DNA of 11,723 nucleotides from an uncultured Eubacteriales bacterium (GCA_900321145.1 ONVB01000247.1:1-11723); one strand, 5' to 3'; numbered from the stretch's first letter, positions 1 through 7,299 are shown. Translations and numbers: made by a program. The notes: generated from the sequence alone by a model not told the origin.

Positions 1-87
1 GTGATCTTCTCCTTAAAAGGATGTTCACTGACAACGGTCGCTGTCATAGCCTGTGCATGCGTGTATGTGGCGGAGTTGTTTGTTTAA
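1..87 (+). CDS. C-terminal end of a small integral membrane protein, possibly AzlD-type (partial)
   Basis: Frame 1 is open from the window edge to a TAA at 85-87 and encodes 28 residues. The tail is hydrophobic (TTVAVIACACVYVAELFV) and looks like the last transmembrane helix of a permease. The stop codon lies 3 bases before a strong intrinsic terminator, which supports this being a real gene end. The pattern of a polar turn followed by 'SLTTVAV..A...V..AELF' reminds me of the C-terminus of clostridial AzlD subunits (branched-chain amino acid exporter AzlCD), but too little sequence is present to be sure. Any other small multi-helix membrane protein is possible. The true start lies outside the window. 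Confidence 0.5.
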   Translation: MIFSLKGCSLTTVAVIACACVYVAELFV

Positions 88-90
88 CAC

Positions 91-130
91 AAAAAAGATC
101 CTTTAGGCGTAAGCCCGAAGGATCTTTTTT
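91..130. terminator. Bidirectional intrinsic terminator between convergent genes
   Basis: A perfect 13-bp inverted repeat (AAAAAAGATCCTT at 91-103, AAGGATCTTTTTT at 118-130) encloses a 14-nt loop that can itself pair GGC with GCC. An A-tract on one side and a T-tract on the other give a U-run in both directions. It therefore serves the rightward gene ending at 87 and the leftward hybrid kinase, whose TAA (129-131) overlaps the last two stem bases. Confidence 0.92.
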
Positions 131-3100
131 ATTTAAACATATCCAGTAATTCCGGGATCTGATCGTAATCCATATTATCCACCAGATGGTAGAGCGACCT
201 TACCTTATCCTTGTATGCTTTCGGGAAGCTGTGGCCCTTAAGCTGCTCCATCAGTTCGTCCACGCCGCTGTCATCAAAGTCTTCCGCCCTCTCCCCGATT
301 CCTTTCAACAGCTTTATAAGCTCATCCTCGGGCATAAGCGGCAGGCTGTCATCATCAAAGAAGTCATTTTTCTTTAAGACCGCAAACTTATCCGAAAGCG
401 CAAGGCTTCTTTCAAAAAGCTCATCCTTCTTTTCGTCAAGGTACTTTACATCTCCCTTTTCGGCGGCAGTCTCGAGGCTCTGGGCCAGATTTCCGAGCTC
501 GTAAGCACCGATCGTTCTGAGCTCGCTCTTTACCGCATGTATCTTGATCCCCGCATCTCTTATCTCCCCTCTTGCAAGGAAGCTCTTTGCATCCGCAACG
601 CAATCCGCCATCATTTCGGCAAAGGCACTCAGTATATCCATATACATAGCCTGAGAGCCGCATTTTTCAACGGCACTCTTTACGTCAAGCTCCTTTAAGT
701 CATAGACGAAATCAGGTATCACATCACCGTTTTCGCTTACAGCCGTATCCTCCGGCGCTTCGAATACCTTATCCCCGGGCAGATACTCCTTGAGCATCTC
801 CTCAAGTCTCGCCGAATCGATAGGCTTTGTCAGATAATCGTTAAAGCCGGCCTCTATATACTTCTCCTTTGCGCCCGAAATCGCATTTGCTGTAAGACAC
901 ACGAAGGGTGTGCTCTTGTTAAGGTTGTCATTCCGACCCTTGAGTTCCTTCAAGGTCTGTATGCCGTCCTTTTCGGGCATCATATGATCCATAAAGACTA
1001 TATCATAGACCTTTGTACAGCAGGCCCTTATGGACTTGTCACCACTGTCGACGGCATCGATCTTAACCTTGGTCTTCTTTAAGAGCGACTTAAACACAGT
1101 AAGGTTAAGCGGAGTATCATCCACCACCAGTATCTCCGCTTCGGGAGCTATAAACAGCGCCTTATATGAAGACTGCTTTACCGCATTCTTCTTAAATGTG
1201 CTCTCGTAGTTTCCGATCTCCTTCCAGTCGATCACCGTCTGCTTTACCTCGAACGAAAAGGTTGAGCCCTTGCCGTATTCGCTCTCTACCTTAAGCGAGC
1301 TGCCCATCATGGTAAGCAGACTCTGGGTGATGGCCATTCCGAGACCTGTTCCCTCTATGTTGCGGTTTCTCTCCTCCTCTATACGGTCAAACTCCGAGAA
1401 AAGCTTGCTCATATCCTCCTTCTTTATCCCTATTCCGGTATCCTTTACGGCCACGATGAGCTTTATCTCATCAGACCCCGGGAAGAGCCTCTCATAGCCG
1501 ACGGTAAATGTAACCGTACCCTTCTCGGTATACTTAACCGCATTTGTAAGTATGTTGGTTATAACCTGCTTTATACGTATCTCATCGCCAAAGAGCTTCT
1601 CGGGTATACTGCTGTCCACCTCAACCTTTATAGCTAGGCCCTTGTCATCCGCTCTGGTATGTACCATGGTCACAAGATCGTTTAACATAGATGACAGATT
1701 ATACTCCGTCGGGATTATCTCAAGCTTTCCGGCCTCTATCTTCGAGAAGTCGAGTATGTCATTCACTATTCCGAGCAGTGTATGACCTGCGGTGTTGATA
1801 CCTGCGGAATAACTGAGTATATCCTGATCGTCACACTCTCTTAAAACCATTTCGTTGAGACCGAGCATGGCGTTGATCGGAGTTCTTATCTCGTGTGACA
1901 TATTTGAAAGAAATGCGGATTTGGCCTCACTTGCGGCCACAGCCCTCTCGGAAATGTCTATCAGCTTATCCCTGCTTCTCTTCTCGGAATCTATATTCTC
2001 CACCAGCCAGAGCACATGCGAAAGCTTTCCCTCAGGCGTTCTTTCCGATACGAGAAAACGCGCACGGCACCAGCGATATCCGAAGCTCAAAAACTCTGTG
2101 GTTACGGCGTCGGTTTCAGCCAGTCTCTCGTCAAGAGTGGAAAAATCAACAAAATCAAACATATGCTGTTTGGAGGAAGAATCGGGGATATTTTTCATGA
2201 TACCGAAGAATATCTCCTGAGCGCCCTTTTCTCTCTCTTCTTCTGCATTTACAACCGGCGCGCTTGAGGACTTTATCTCCGAGGCAACATTGTTTATGAT
2301 ATCTATGTCATAAACCGACATGTAGATATCTGCCGTAGTTGCCAGCTGATGATTAAGCATATCAGCCTTGGCCGTTTTGGCGCTCTGATTTACGAACATC
2401 AAAGTCAGGATAAGAACGACCACCACAAGCACCACAAGCATCGCTATGACCATATTATATAACGGACTGTAGCTTTCCGTGGCATCTATGATAGATATGC
2501 TCCTCCACCCGTTACTGAGCAGTATGGAGTAGACCATATATCTGGTTCCGTCATAGAATACCTCCACACCGCTTTGTTCACCTTCCGCCGTACGCAGCTT
2601 CTGCGATATCACATATCCCATAGAACCGTCATCCGACGAATAGTTCTTGCCTATTTCCTCTGTCATGGAGTGTGCAAGCACATTTCCTCTGTCATCGATT
2701 ATTACCTGGATTGGTGAACCGCCGCTCTCATTCTCCTGCGCGGTCATGGTCTTGATCATATCAAAGCTTATGTCAAGAGCGATCACACTCTTTTTATCTA
2801 TGAGAGTGATGGCAAGTGTAGTGATTATCTCATCGGTCTGGGCATCCACATACGGCTTGATGATCACCATTTCTCCCGGATGACTCATAGCCTCGATGTA
2901 CCACGGTCGCTCGGCCGGAACAAAATCATCATCCGGCACCCAGTTTGCACCGTCATGGTACACACCCGATATGAGTCCGTACAGACCGGAATAATCCTTG
3001 TTTATAGAGCTCTGTATGCGCTGCGTCTCCTGAACTATATAGTTCTGAAGCTGCTCCTCCGTAGCTCCGTCAAGCAGCATCTGGTCAAACATTTCCTTCT

Positions 3101-3326
3101 CGAGCTTTATAAGATTCGAACTCATGGTAAAGTATCTGTCGAAATTATCCGCTGCCTCAAGGGCGAACTTTTCGCCCTTCATCCTTATATTATCCTTTAC
3201 CGCAGAGTACATAAATACATAGAAAGAAAGAATGATCGTAACAAAGAAAGCTATGACGGCAACTGCTATAAAGACAGTCTTTATCCTTGTCTTCTTTATT
3301 GTACTTTGGTACTTGGCGTTGTTCAT
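129..3326 (-). CDS. Hybrid sensor histidine kinase: dCache, HisKA, HATPase, receiver and HPt domains
   Basis: This 1065-residue membrane sensor carries a whole phosphorelay on one chain. Helix 1 (about 17-40) and helix 2 (about 290-313) flank an extracytoplasmic double Cache domain (about 45-285) containing RPWY (140-143) and PYVD (158-161). No clear HAMP follows. A PAS-like linker (about 330-450) leads to HisKA with SHEIRTP (phosphorylated H478), then the ATPase domain with N box (N595), DTGIG (629-633) and GTGLGMAI (659-666). The receiver (about 730-850) has D736/D737, acceptor D780, T812 and K834. An HPt domain has H930 in HAVKSELRTIGA. The usual glycine of HxxKG is serine here. The last 65 residues form an extra helical tail. 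No DNA-binding domain is present, so the final acceptor should be a separate regulator; none lies alongside. ATG at 3326 follows GGGGGAG, and a sigma-A promoter lies 52 bp upstream. Confidence 0.95.
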   Translation of the reverse strand: MNNAKYQSTIKKTRIKTVFIAVAVIAFFVTIILSFYVFMYSAVKDNIRMKGEKFALEAADNFDRYFTMSSNLIKLEKEMFDQMLLDGATEEQLQNYIVQETQRIQSSINKDYSGLYGLISGVYHDGANWVPDDDFVPAERPWYIEAMSHPGEMVIIKPYVDAQTDEIITTLAITLIDKKSVIALDISFDMIKTMTAQENESGGSPIQVIIDDRGNVLAHSMTEEIGKNYSSDDGSMGYVISQKLRTAEGEQSGVEVFYDGTRYMVYSILLSNGWRSISIIDATESYSPLYNMVIAMLVVLVVVVLILTLMFVNQSAKTAKADMLNHQLATTADIYMSVYDIDIINNVASEIKSSSAPVVNAEEEREKGAQEIFFGIMKNIPDSSSKQHMFDFVDFSTLDERLAETDAVTTEFLSFGYRWCRARFLVSERTPEGKLSHVLWLVENIDSEKRSRDKLIDISERAVAASEAKSAFLSNMSHEIRTPINAMLGLNEMVLRECDDQDILSYSAGINTAGHTLLGIVNDILDFSKIEAGKLEIIPTEYNLSSMLNDLVTMVHTRADDKGLAIKVEVDSSIPEKLFGDEIRIKQVITNILTNAVKYTEKGTVTFTVGYERLFPGSDEIKLIVAVKDTGIGIKKEDMSKLFSEFDRIEEERNRNIEGTGLGMAITQSLLTMMGSSLKVESEYGKGSTFSFEVKQTVIDWKEIGNYESTFKKNAVKQSSYKALFIAPEAEILVVDDTPLNLTVFKSLLKKTKVKIDAVDSGDKSIRACCTKVYDIVFMDHMMPEKDGIQTLKELKGRNDNLNKSTPFVCLTANAISGAKEKYIEAGFNDYLTKPIDSARLEEMLKEYLPGDKVFEAPEDTAVSENGDVIPDFVYDLKELDVKSAVEKCGSQAMYMDILSAFAEMMADCVADAKSFLARGEIRDAGIKIHAVKSELRTIGAYELGNLAQSLETAAEKGDVKYLDEKKDELFERSLALSDKFAVLKKNDFFDDDSLPLMPEDELIKLLKGIGERAEDFDDSGVDELMEQLKGHSFPKAYKDKVRSLYHLVDNMDYDQIPELLDMFK

Positions 3327-3377
3327 GCTCCCCCATGTTCCTTCCCTGTCCGCCGATCGATAGCAGATACGTGGAAT

Positions 3378-3406
3378 ATTTTACCAAAAATCAAAAACAC
3401 CGTCAA
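3378..3406 (-). promoter_or_regulatory. Sigma-A promoter of the hybrid kinase
   Basis: On the minus strand TTGACG (3406-3401) is followed by exactly 17 nt and TAAAAT (3383-3378). Each hexamer matches the sigma-A consensus at 5 of 6 positions. Initiation near 3371 would give a leader of about 45 nt containing the GGGGGAG ribosome binding site. The kinase is therefore likely transcribed on its own, not from the upstream repressor gene. Confidence 0.75.
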
Positions 3407-3413
3407 CAACACT

Positions 3414-3434
3414 GCAACCGCTCGTCAGCGCTGC
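3414..3434 (-). terminator. Possible terminator of the DtxR-family repressor transcript
   Basis: Just after the TAA of the repressor gene, the minus strand can fold into an 8-bp stem (GCAGCGCT pairing with AGCGGTTGC, with one bulged G and a GACG loop). It is followed by a T/G-rich but not pure T tract that runs into the kinase promoter. The U-tract is poor, so termination efficiency is uncertain. Confidence 0.4.
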
Positions 3435-3435
3435 A

Positions 3436-3816
3436 TTACCGTTTAATATTACCGCACTCCTCAAAATGCTTTTTTATCGCATCGAAGGTCGGGTCGCTCA
3501 GCACATGCTCCGTCCGGCAGGCATCCTCATAGGCCGTGTCCTCGGGAACTCCGAGGGACATAAAGATCTTCGCGAGCACCTTATGGCGTTCGTATATCTT
3601 TTCCGCTATCGAAAGCCCGCTTTCCGTGAGCGTCAGATAACCGTTGTCGTCCACATTGATATAACCGTTTATTTTAAGGTTCTTCAGGTACACGCTCACG
3701 CTCGGCTTAGATATCTTAAGATGTCTCACAACATCTATCGATCTTACATGTTCCCTTGTCTCCGAAAGCTGGAGGATTGCCTCAAGGTAATCCTCGGCCG
3801 ATTCTCTTATCTGCAT
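3436..3816 (-). CDS. DtxR/MntR-family metal-dependent transcriptional repressor (short form)
   Basis: This 126-residue protein has an N-terminal winged helix (about 1-65; recognition helix around SKPSVSVYLKNLK) and a metal-binding dimerisation domain (about 70-126). It lacks the C-terminal SH3-like domain of DtxR/IdeR, as MntR does. Candidate metal ligands by alignment from memory are D9, E12, H78, C100, E103 and H104. D9 and E12 match the manganese sensor MntR, whereas C100-x-x-E103-H104 matches the iron sensor DtxR (CxxEH). The metal could be Mn2+ or Fe2+. Such repressors bind operators when metal-loaded and shut off metal uptake genes; no transporter gene is in the window. ATG at 3816 has AGGAG at 9-nt spacing. 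The gene lies 100 bp after the Sua5-type gene on the same strand, so co-transcription is possible. Confidence 0.93.
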   Translation of the reverse strand: MQIRESAEDYLEAILQLSETREHVRSIDVVRHLKISKPSVSVYLKNLKINGYINVDDNGYLTLTESGLSIAEKIYERHKVLAKIFMSLGVPEDTAYEDACRTEHVLSDPTFDAIKKHFEECGNIKR

Positions 3817-3916
3817 ATGTTTTATCTCCTTATTTATGATCCTTCAAACCGCTTCTTTCGTGATGACACATTACCGCGTATATGCAAAACGCCGGCCCGA
3901 AGAAGCTTATCTTTTA

Positions 3917-5035
3917 TCACACCATTATCACTCTGTGCCCGGCTGCCTTGATAAGTCTGTTCATTATGGCACCGCTTAAATCCGTTCCCGCAAATGCTTC
4001 GCTCAGGATAATATCCGCTCCGTAAGCGTCGCACTCCCTGAGTGCGGCATAGAGTCTCGCCGCAACCGTTCCTCCGTCCGAAGCGCTTCCCACCGTGATC
4101 ACATGCCCCGCCTCAAAACAGTCGGCATTCTCCTCCGTTGTAAGGATTGCGACTCTGTGCCCGTCTATCAGTGCGTTGGAAGCTATATCGTTTATCGCGT
4201 TTATCACCGAGGCAGTTGAAGGCGCCGAGCCCCCGGAGGGATCGGGGATATCATCAAGCATCCTGTAATCATCGTAGAGCTCACCGCCGCTTTTTATACT
4301 GCTTTCAACTATCGTAAGCTCCCCTTTAGGTGCATAGTGTGTATATCTCATCCCCGGAGCCTTCGGTCTCGCGGTGCTGTCCGGATTCTCAAGGGCCGGA
4401 TCTATCTTCACCTCTCCTATCATATCCTCGAGCATTTTCTTCGTGATAAAGCCCGGTCTTAAGATAGTCGGCGCACCCTCACTCAGATCAACTATCGTAG
4501 ACTCTATTCCAATTCCGACAGGTCCGCCGTCGATTATGGCATCTATCCTGCCGGTCATATCCTCTGCCACATGTTCTGCGGTTGTCGGACTCGGTCTTCC
4601 CGAGGTATTTGCCGACGGCGCGGCTATATAACAGCCGCTCTTCCTTATAAGCTCTAAGGCTGCAGGGTGTGAAGGCATACGGATCGCAACAGTTTGAAGC
4701 CCTCCTGTGGTCGTGTCGGGAACACATGTCTTCTTCTTAAGTATGATGGTGAGCGGGCCCGGCCAGAACGCTTCCATAAGCGTCTTTGCCTTATCCGGTA
4801 CCTCTGATGCCAGATTTTCTACCGCAGCAGTCTCCGCTATATGAACTATGAGCGGGTTGTCGCTCGGCCTTCCCTTCGCACTGTATATCTTAGCCGATGC
4901 TTCCGCGTCCAGGGCGTCCGCGCCGAGACCGTATACGGTTTCGGTCGGAAACGCAACAAGGCCGCCGTCCTTTATGATAGCGGCAGCCTTGATCATATCT
5001 TCTTTATTCTCGCTTTTCAGAAATAATGTTTGCAT
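3917..5035 (-). CDS. ywlC: L-threonylcarbamoyladenylate synthase (Sua5/YwlC type)
   Basis: It makes threonylcarbamoyl-AMP from threonine, bicarbonate and ATP in the cytosol, the first step of the universal t6A37 tRNA modification; TsaB/TsaD/TsaE complete it. The 372-residue chain is the long two-domain Sua5 form. The YrdC-like domain (about 8-200) has FPTETVYGLGADA (29-41), KGRPSDNPL (54-62), WPGPLT (91-96), APSANTSGRPSPT (139-151) and ESTIVDL (178-184). The linker carries PGMRYTHYAPK (227-237), typical of Sua5, before a Rossmann-like C-terminal domain (about 238-372). The frame stays open upstream to 5227, but that extension is not family-like and runs into the next gene. ATG at 5035, preceded by GAAGGAAAAGAAG, fits the conserved N-terminus. 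A likely promoter lies at 5094-5122. Confidence 0.95.
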   Translation of the reverse strand: MQTLFLKSENKEDMIKAAAIIKDGGLVAFPTETVYGLGADALDAEASAKIYSAKGRPSDNPLIVHIAETAAVENLASEVPDKAKTLMEAFWPGPLTIILKKKTCVPDTTTGGLQTVAIRMPSHPAALELIRKSGCYIAAPSANTSGRPSPTTAEHVAEDMTGRIDAIIDGGPVGIGIESTIVDLSEGAPTILRPGFITKKMLEDMIGEVKIDPALENPDSTARPKAPGMRYTHYAPKGELTIVESSIKSGGELYDDYRMLDDIPDPSGGSAPSTASVINAINDIASNALIDGHRVAILTTEENADCFEAGHVITVGSASDGGTVAARLYAALRECDAYGADIILSEAFAGTDLSGAIMNRLIKAAGHRVIMV

Positions 5036-5093
5036 AATGACTTCTTTTCCTTCATATATTGTGATCGCTAACAGTCTGCTGTAAACCACTGTA

Positions 5094-5122
5094 AACTTAC
5101 ACCAACGACAGATAAAAGTCAA
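5094..5122 (-). promoter_or_regulatory. Putative promoter of the Sua5-type gene
   Basis: On the minus strand TTGACT (5122-5117) and TAAGTT (5099-5094) are separated by 17 nt. The -35 matches at 5 of 6 positions and the -10 at only 3 of 6. It lies in the 113-bp gap between the polyferredoxin gene and the Sua5-type gene, at a sensible distance from ATG 5035. It could also serve the downstream repressor gene. Confidence 0.45.
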
Positions 5123-5148
5123 TCTGTAATGAAAAACCTGCGCGATCG

Positions 5149-6006
5149 CTACTTCATAAAACCCTTCACCCCGTAGCGTATCGCACCTTCTTTGCAGTGA
5201 GGTATACAGCCTCCGCAGTGGATACACTCCCTGTCACATACCTTTTTCGCATCCATCCTGCAGGCTCTGACACAGGCGTTGCAGTGTGTACATTTTGACT
5301 CATCAACCTTGATACCAAAGAATGATACCGGATTGAACAGCGAATACAGCGCACCGAGAGGACACAAAAACCTGCAGAAGGATCTGTAGCAGATCATGCA
5401 GAAAAGCAATATGACGCACATCAGGAACACCTTCCAGGAAAAGAGTAATCCCGTGATCTCCCGAAGCTCGCTGTTGCCGTATAAAAGGGGCAGCCCTGCT
5501 TCAAGTGTCCCCGCCGGACAGATATACTTGCAAAAGCCCGGAACAAGCTTTACAAGGGGGATTATGATCACAAACGCTATAAGTATCACATATTTCAGAT
5601 AAGACAGCCCTCTCGTCAGCCTGCTTTTCTTTAGCTCCGGCAGACGGAGCTTTCTTGCAAGCTTATCGAGCAGATCCTGCAGAAAACCGAAGGGACATAA
5701 GAATCCGCATATAAATCTGCCAAATAAAAGCCCGAACAGTATGAGCAGTCCAAGCACATAATAGGGGATTTTGTACCTGGAGGAAAGAAGTCCCGACTGA
5801 AGACTGCCCAAGGGACACGAAGCCACGGCACCCGGACAGGAATAACAATTCAGTCCCGGAACGCACACACCTTTTAAGTCACCCTTGTATATACTGCTCT
5901 TCATAAAGCCCTTGATATTGCAGTTGTACAGCACAGCCGCAACAAGCTGTGTAAGGCTCCTCTTGTTAAGCTTTATTCTCCCGTTCTTCTTCTCATCACT
6001 TTCCAT
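5149..6006 (-). CDS. Polytopic membrane 4Fe-4S ferredoxin-like protein (NapH/YccM-like)
   Basis: This 285-residue protein is likely a membrane electron carrier. After a short basic N-terminus comes a cysteine segment (C48, C54, C57, C64 in VPGLNCYSCPGAVASCPLG), then hydrophobic helices at about 82-102, 136-156 and 190-210. They are linked by three repeats of C-x3-CP: CGFLCP (100-105), CKYICP (159-164) and CRFLCP (211-216). A C-terminal 2[4Fe-4S] ferredoxin domain has C239/C242/C245/C249 and C261/C264/C267/C271. The family includes NapH and CcoG/RdxA-type proteins, which move electrons between cytoplasmic donors and extracytoplasmic acceptors. It is the last gene of a three-gene operon, starting 4 bp after the CXXC microprotein, with its AGGG ribosome binding site formed by the end of that gene; translation is probably coupled. 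The likely acceptor is the TlpA-like lipoprotein encoded first. The exact substrate is unknown. Confidence 0.92.
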   Translation of the reverse strand: MESDEKKNGRIKLNKRSLTQLVAAVLYNCNIKGFMKSSIYKGDLKGVCVPGLNCYSCPGAVASCPLGSLQSGLLSSRYKIPYYVLGLLILFGLLFGRFICGFLCPFGFLQDLLDKLARKLRLPELKKSRLTRGLSYLKYVILIAFVIIIPLVKLVPGFCKYICPAGTLEAGLPLLYGNSELREITGLLFSWKVFLMCVILLFCMICYRSFCRFLCPLGALYSLFNPVSFFGIKVDESKCTHCNACVRACRMDAKKVCDRECIHCGGCIPHCKEGAIRYGVKGFMK

Positions 6007-6010
6007 ACTT

Positions 6011-6160
6011 TTACCCTATGCCCATACACTCATAGCATATCCTCACAGCCTTGTTCTTCGTATCCGAAAAACCGCGTGACCTGAGTCCGAGCGCCATAAA
6101 CAGGAACGCTGTGATAAGAAGTACAACCCTTATTATATTTATAAGCTTTTTTCTGCTCAT
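6011..6160 (-). CDS. CD1871A-type CXXC membrane microprotein (49 aa)
   Basis: A 49-codon gene fills the space between the TlpA-like lipoprotein and the polyferredoxin. It encodes a basic start (MSRKKLINIIR), one hydrophobic helix (about 10-27), a polar middle (RSRGFSDTKNKAVR) and the ending ICYECMGIG, with CXXC-like C42-Y-E-C45. I recognise this as the small family named after C. difficile CD1871A, whose members end in a similar 'IC.ECIGIG' motif. It begins 6 bp after the lipoprotein stop, with GGAAAG or AGAAG as ribosome binding site, and ends 4 bp before the next ATG. Spacing and conserved ending make it a real gene despite its size. By context it probably handles electrons or thiols between the two larger partners; this is inference. 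Topology is uncertain. Confidence 0.87.
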   Translation of the reverse strand: MSRKKLINIIRVVLLITAFLFMALGLRSRGFSDTKNKAVRICYECMGIG

Positions 6161-6166
6161 AGACTT

Positions 6167-7078
6167 CTACTTTCCAAGCGCCGACTCCACGGCATCTTTA
6201 TAATCCGAATATCTCCATGCTCCGGAAAAAACCTTATACACTACCCCCCTGTTTACCACAACCGTATACGGAATTCCGTTTGAAGGATAATAATTCGTTA
6301 TCCTGCCGTAAGGATCATAGGCCATGTTGATCGAGTAACCCTCGTTGCTTACAAAGCTGTCAACCGTGCCTTCATCCTCCCCGCAGTTTACGCACACTAT
6401 CTCAAGGCCATCTATTCCATCATTCTTGAGGCGTTCAAGCCCCGGCATCTCGTCGACGCAGTAACCGCACCAGGTTGCCCAAAAGTTGATCAGTACAACC
6501 TTGTCATCATAGTCAGAGAGCTTAAAGCTTCCTCCCCCGGAAAGCTCCGCCGTAAAATCAGGTGCAAGATCGCCCTTTGACAGAACCTTGATCTCACCGG
6601 TTCCGTCATCTGCATTCGGACGGTTCGAGAGATCATTCGCCCCGGTGGAGACAGTACTCTCGGGACTTGTCGCAGCAGGACTTGTCGTGGTTGCATTTGA
6701 TCCGTTTCCCGCAGTCTCCTCGGTAGTTATTGCATCTTCCTCGGTCTTTTTCTTCTTCTTTTTCTTCTTTCGTCCATGCTCGTCTATTTCATACTCATCC
6801 TCTTCGGACTCTTCCTCTTCGATGTCCCCCTCTTCAGTATTCTCCGAGGCAGCTTCTTCAGTCTCTTCCTCGGCATTTTCTTCTTCGGTTTTTTCTTCTT
6901 TAGTTGATTCTTCCCCGGTATCCTTACCGGTATTATCCTCTTCGGAAAAATTTTCCTCACCCGAAAGACCGACTGCGGTTGTCGCTGTGGTCGTTGTTTT
7001 CTTTTCCCCACCGCAGCCCGTCATGAGCGCGGATACAAGTGCCGCCGCAGCTATTACCATGGTTATCTTTTTTTTCAT
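6167..7078 (-). CDS. TlpA/ResA-like thioredoxin-fold lipoprotein with long acidic linker
   Basis: This 303-residue protein is probably an extracytoplasmic thiol-disulfide oxidoreductase. Residues 1-22 form a lipoprotein signal (lipobox MTGC, lipidated C22). A very long low-complexity stretch follows: Glu-rich (about 41-100), a run of eight lysines (104-111), then a Thr/Ser/Ala/Pro linker (about 112-160). The redoxin domain (about 166-303) has APDF (172-175), INFWATWCGYC (active cysteines C204/C207), a second CxxC (C229-V-N-C232) and the cis-proline region GIPYTVVV (P270). It is the first gene of the operon with the CXXC microprotein and the polyferredoxin, so it is likely reduced by them rather than by CcdA/DsbD, absent here. 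GGAGG precedes ATG 7078 at good spacing. The linker probably spans the cell wall. Its target (disulfide, peroxide or methionine sulfoxide repair) cannot be read from sequence. Confidence 0.93.
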   Translation of the reverse strand: MKKKITMVIAAAALVSALMTGCGGEKKTTTTATTAVGLSGEENFSEEDNTGKDTGEESTKEEKTEEENAEEETEEAASENTEEGDIEEEESEEDEYEIDEHGRKKKKKKKKTEEDAITTEETAGNGSNATTTSPAATSPESTVSTGANDLSNRPNADDGTGEIKVLSKGDLAPDFTAELSGGGSFKLSDYDDKVVLINFWATWCGYCVDEMPGLERLKNDGIDGLEIVCVNCGEDEGTVDSFVSNEGYSINMAYDPYGRITNYYPSNGIPYTVVVNRGVVYKVFSGAWRYSDYKDAVESALGK

Positions 7079-7097
7079 CTTTATCCTCCGGACTATA

Positions 7098-7128
7098 ATA
7101 ATATCCTTAACTTTCCGTCACTTTTCAA
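7098..7128 (-). promoter_or_regulatory. Weak candidate promoter of the redox operon
   Basis: On the minus strand TTGAAA (7128-7123) is followed by TATTAT (7103-7098) after 19 nt, with a second overlapping TATTAT at 7100-7095. The spacing is longer than optimal. It is the best sigma-A-like pair seen just upstream of the lipoprotein gene, about 20 bp from its start. Confidence 0.3.
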
Positions 7129-7207
7129 GCCCTCGCATCCGGTCCTTAAGAGTACCGCCTGCCGCAGAGCCCGACAGGGAAATAATAACACAAACTTCAT
7201 AACGAAA

Positions 7208-7238
7208 CAAGGGACGGTTAACCTATACCCATCCCTTG
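7208..7238 (-). terminator. Hairpin downstream of the sodium channel gene, likely terminator
   Basis: CAAGGGA (7208-7214) pairs with TCCCTTG (7232-7238); inner bases add CC/GG pairs across a wobble. On the minus strand it is followed by TTTCGTT, a weak U-tract. A second small hairpin (TAGCTG/CAGCTA, 7248-7264) and the palindrome GCTGATCAGC lie between it and the channel stop. The rest of the 221-bp gap (7079-7299) shows no gene. Confidence 0.5.
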
Positions 7239-7299
7239 TCAAACACATAGCTGCAATTCAGCTACTGACCGCTGATCAGCAGCAACACATATTATATCA

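Noticed and set aside
1855..2220. Plus-strand 121-codon frame inside the hybrid kinase
   Set aside because: Antisense shadow of a clearly coding domain; the kinase motifs on the minus strand explain the sequence.
3817..3916. Possible terminator or promoter between the Sua5-type and repressor genes
   Set aside because: Neither a stem with a U-tract nor a -35/-10 pair with acceptable spacing was found.
5060..5155. GCGATCGC-like palindromes near 5062 and 5146 as a possible operator
   Set aside because: Short, differ in flanks, and one lies in the coding end of the polyferredoxin; no consistent spacing to a promoter.
5036..5227. 64-codon upstream extension of the Sua5-type gene
   Set aside because: Not family-like, overlaps the polyferredoxin gene, and ATG 5035 begins the conserved domain with a usable ribosome binding site.
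6588..7202. Plus-strand 204-codon frame, very Ser/Val-rich
   Set aside because: It is antisense to the acidic linker of the lipoprotein; GAA/GAG codons read backwards give Ser/Phe. No ribosome binding site and no protein-like pattern.
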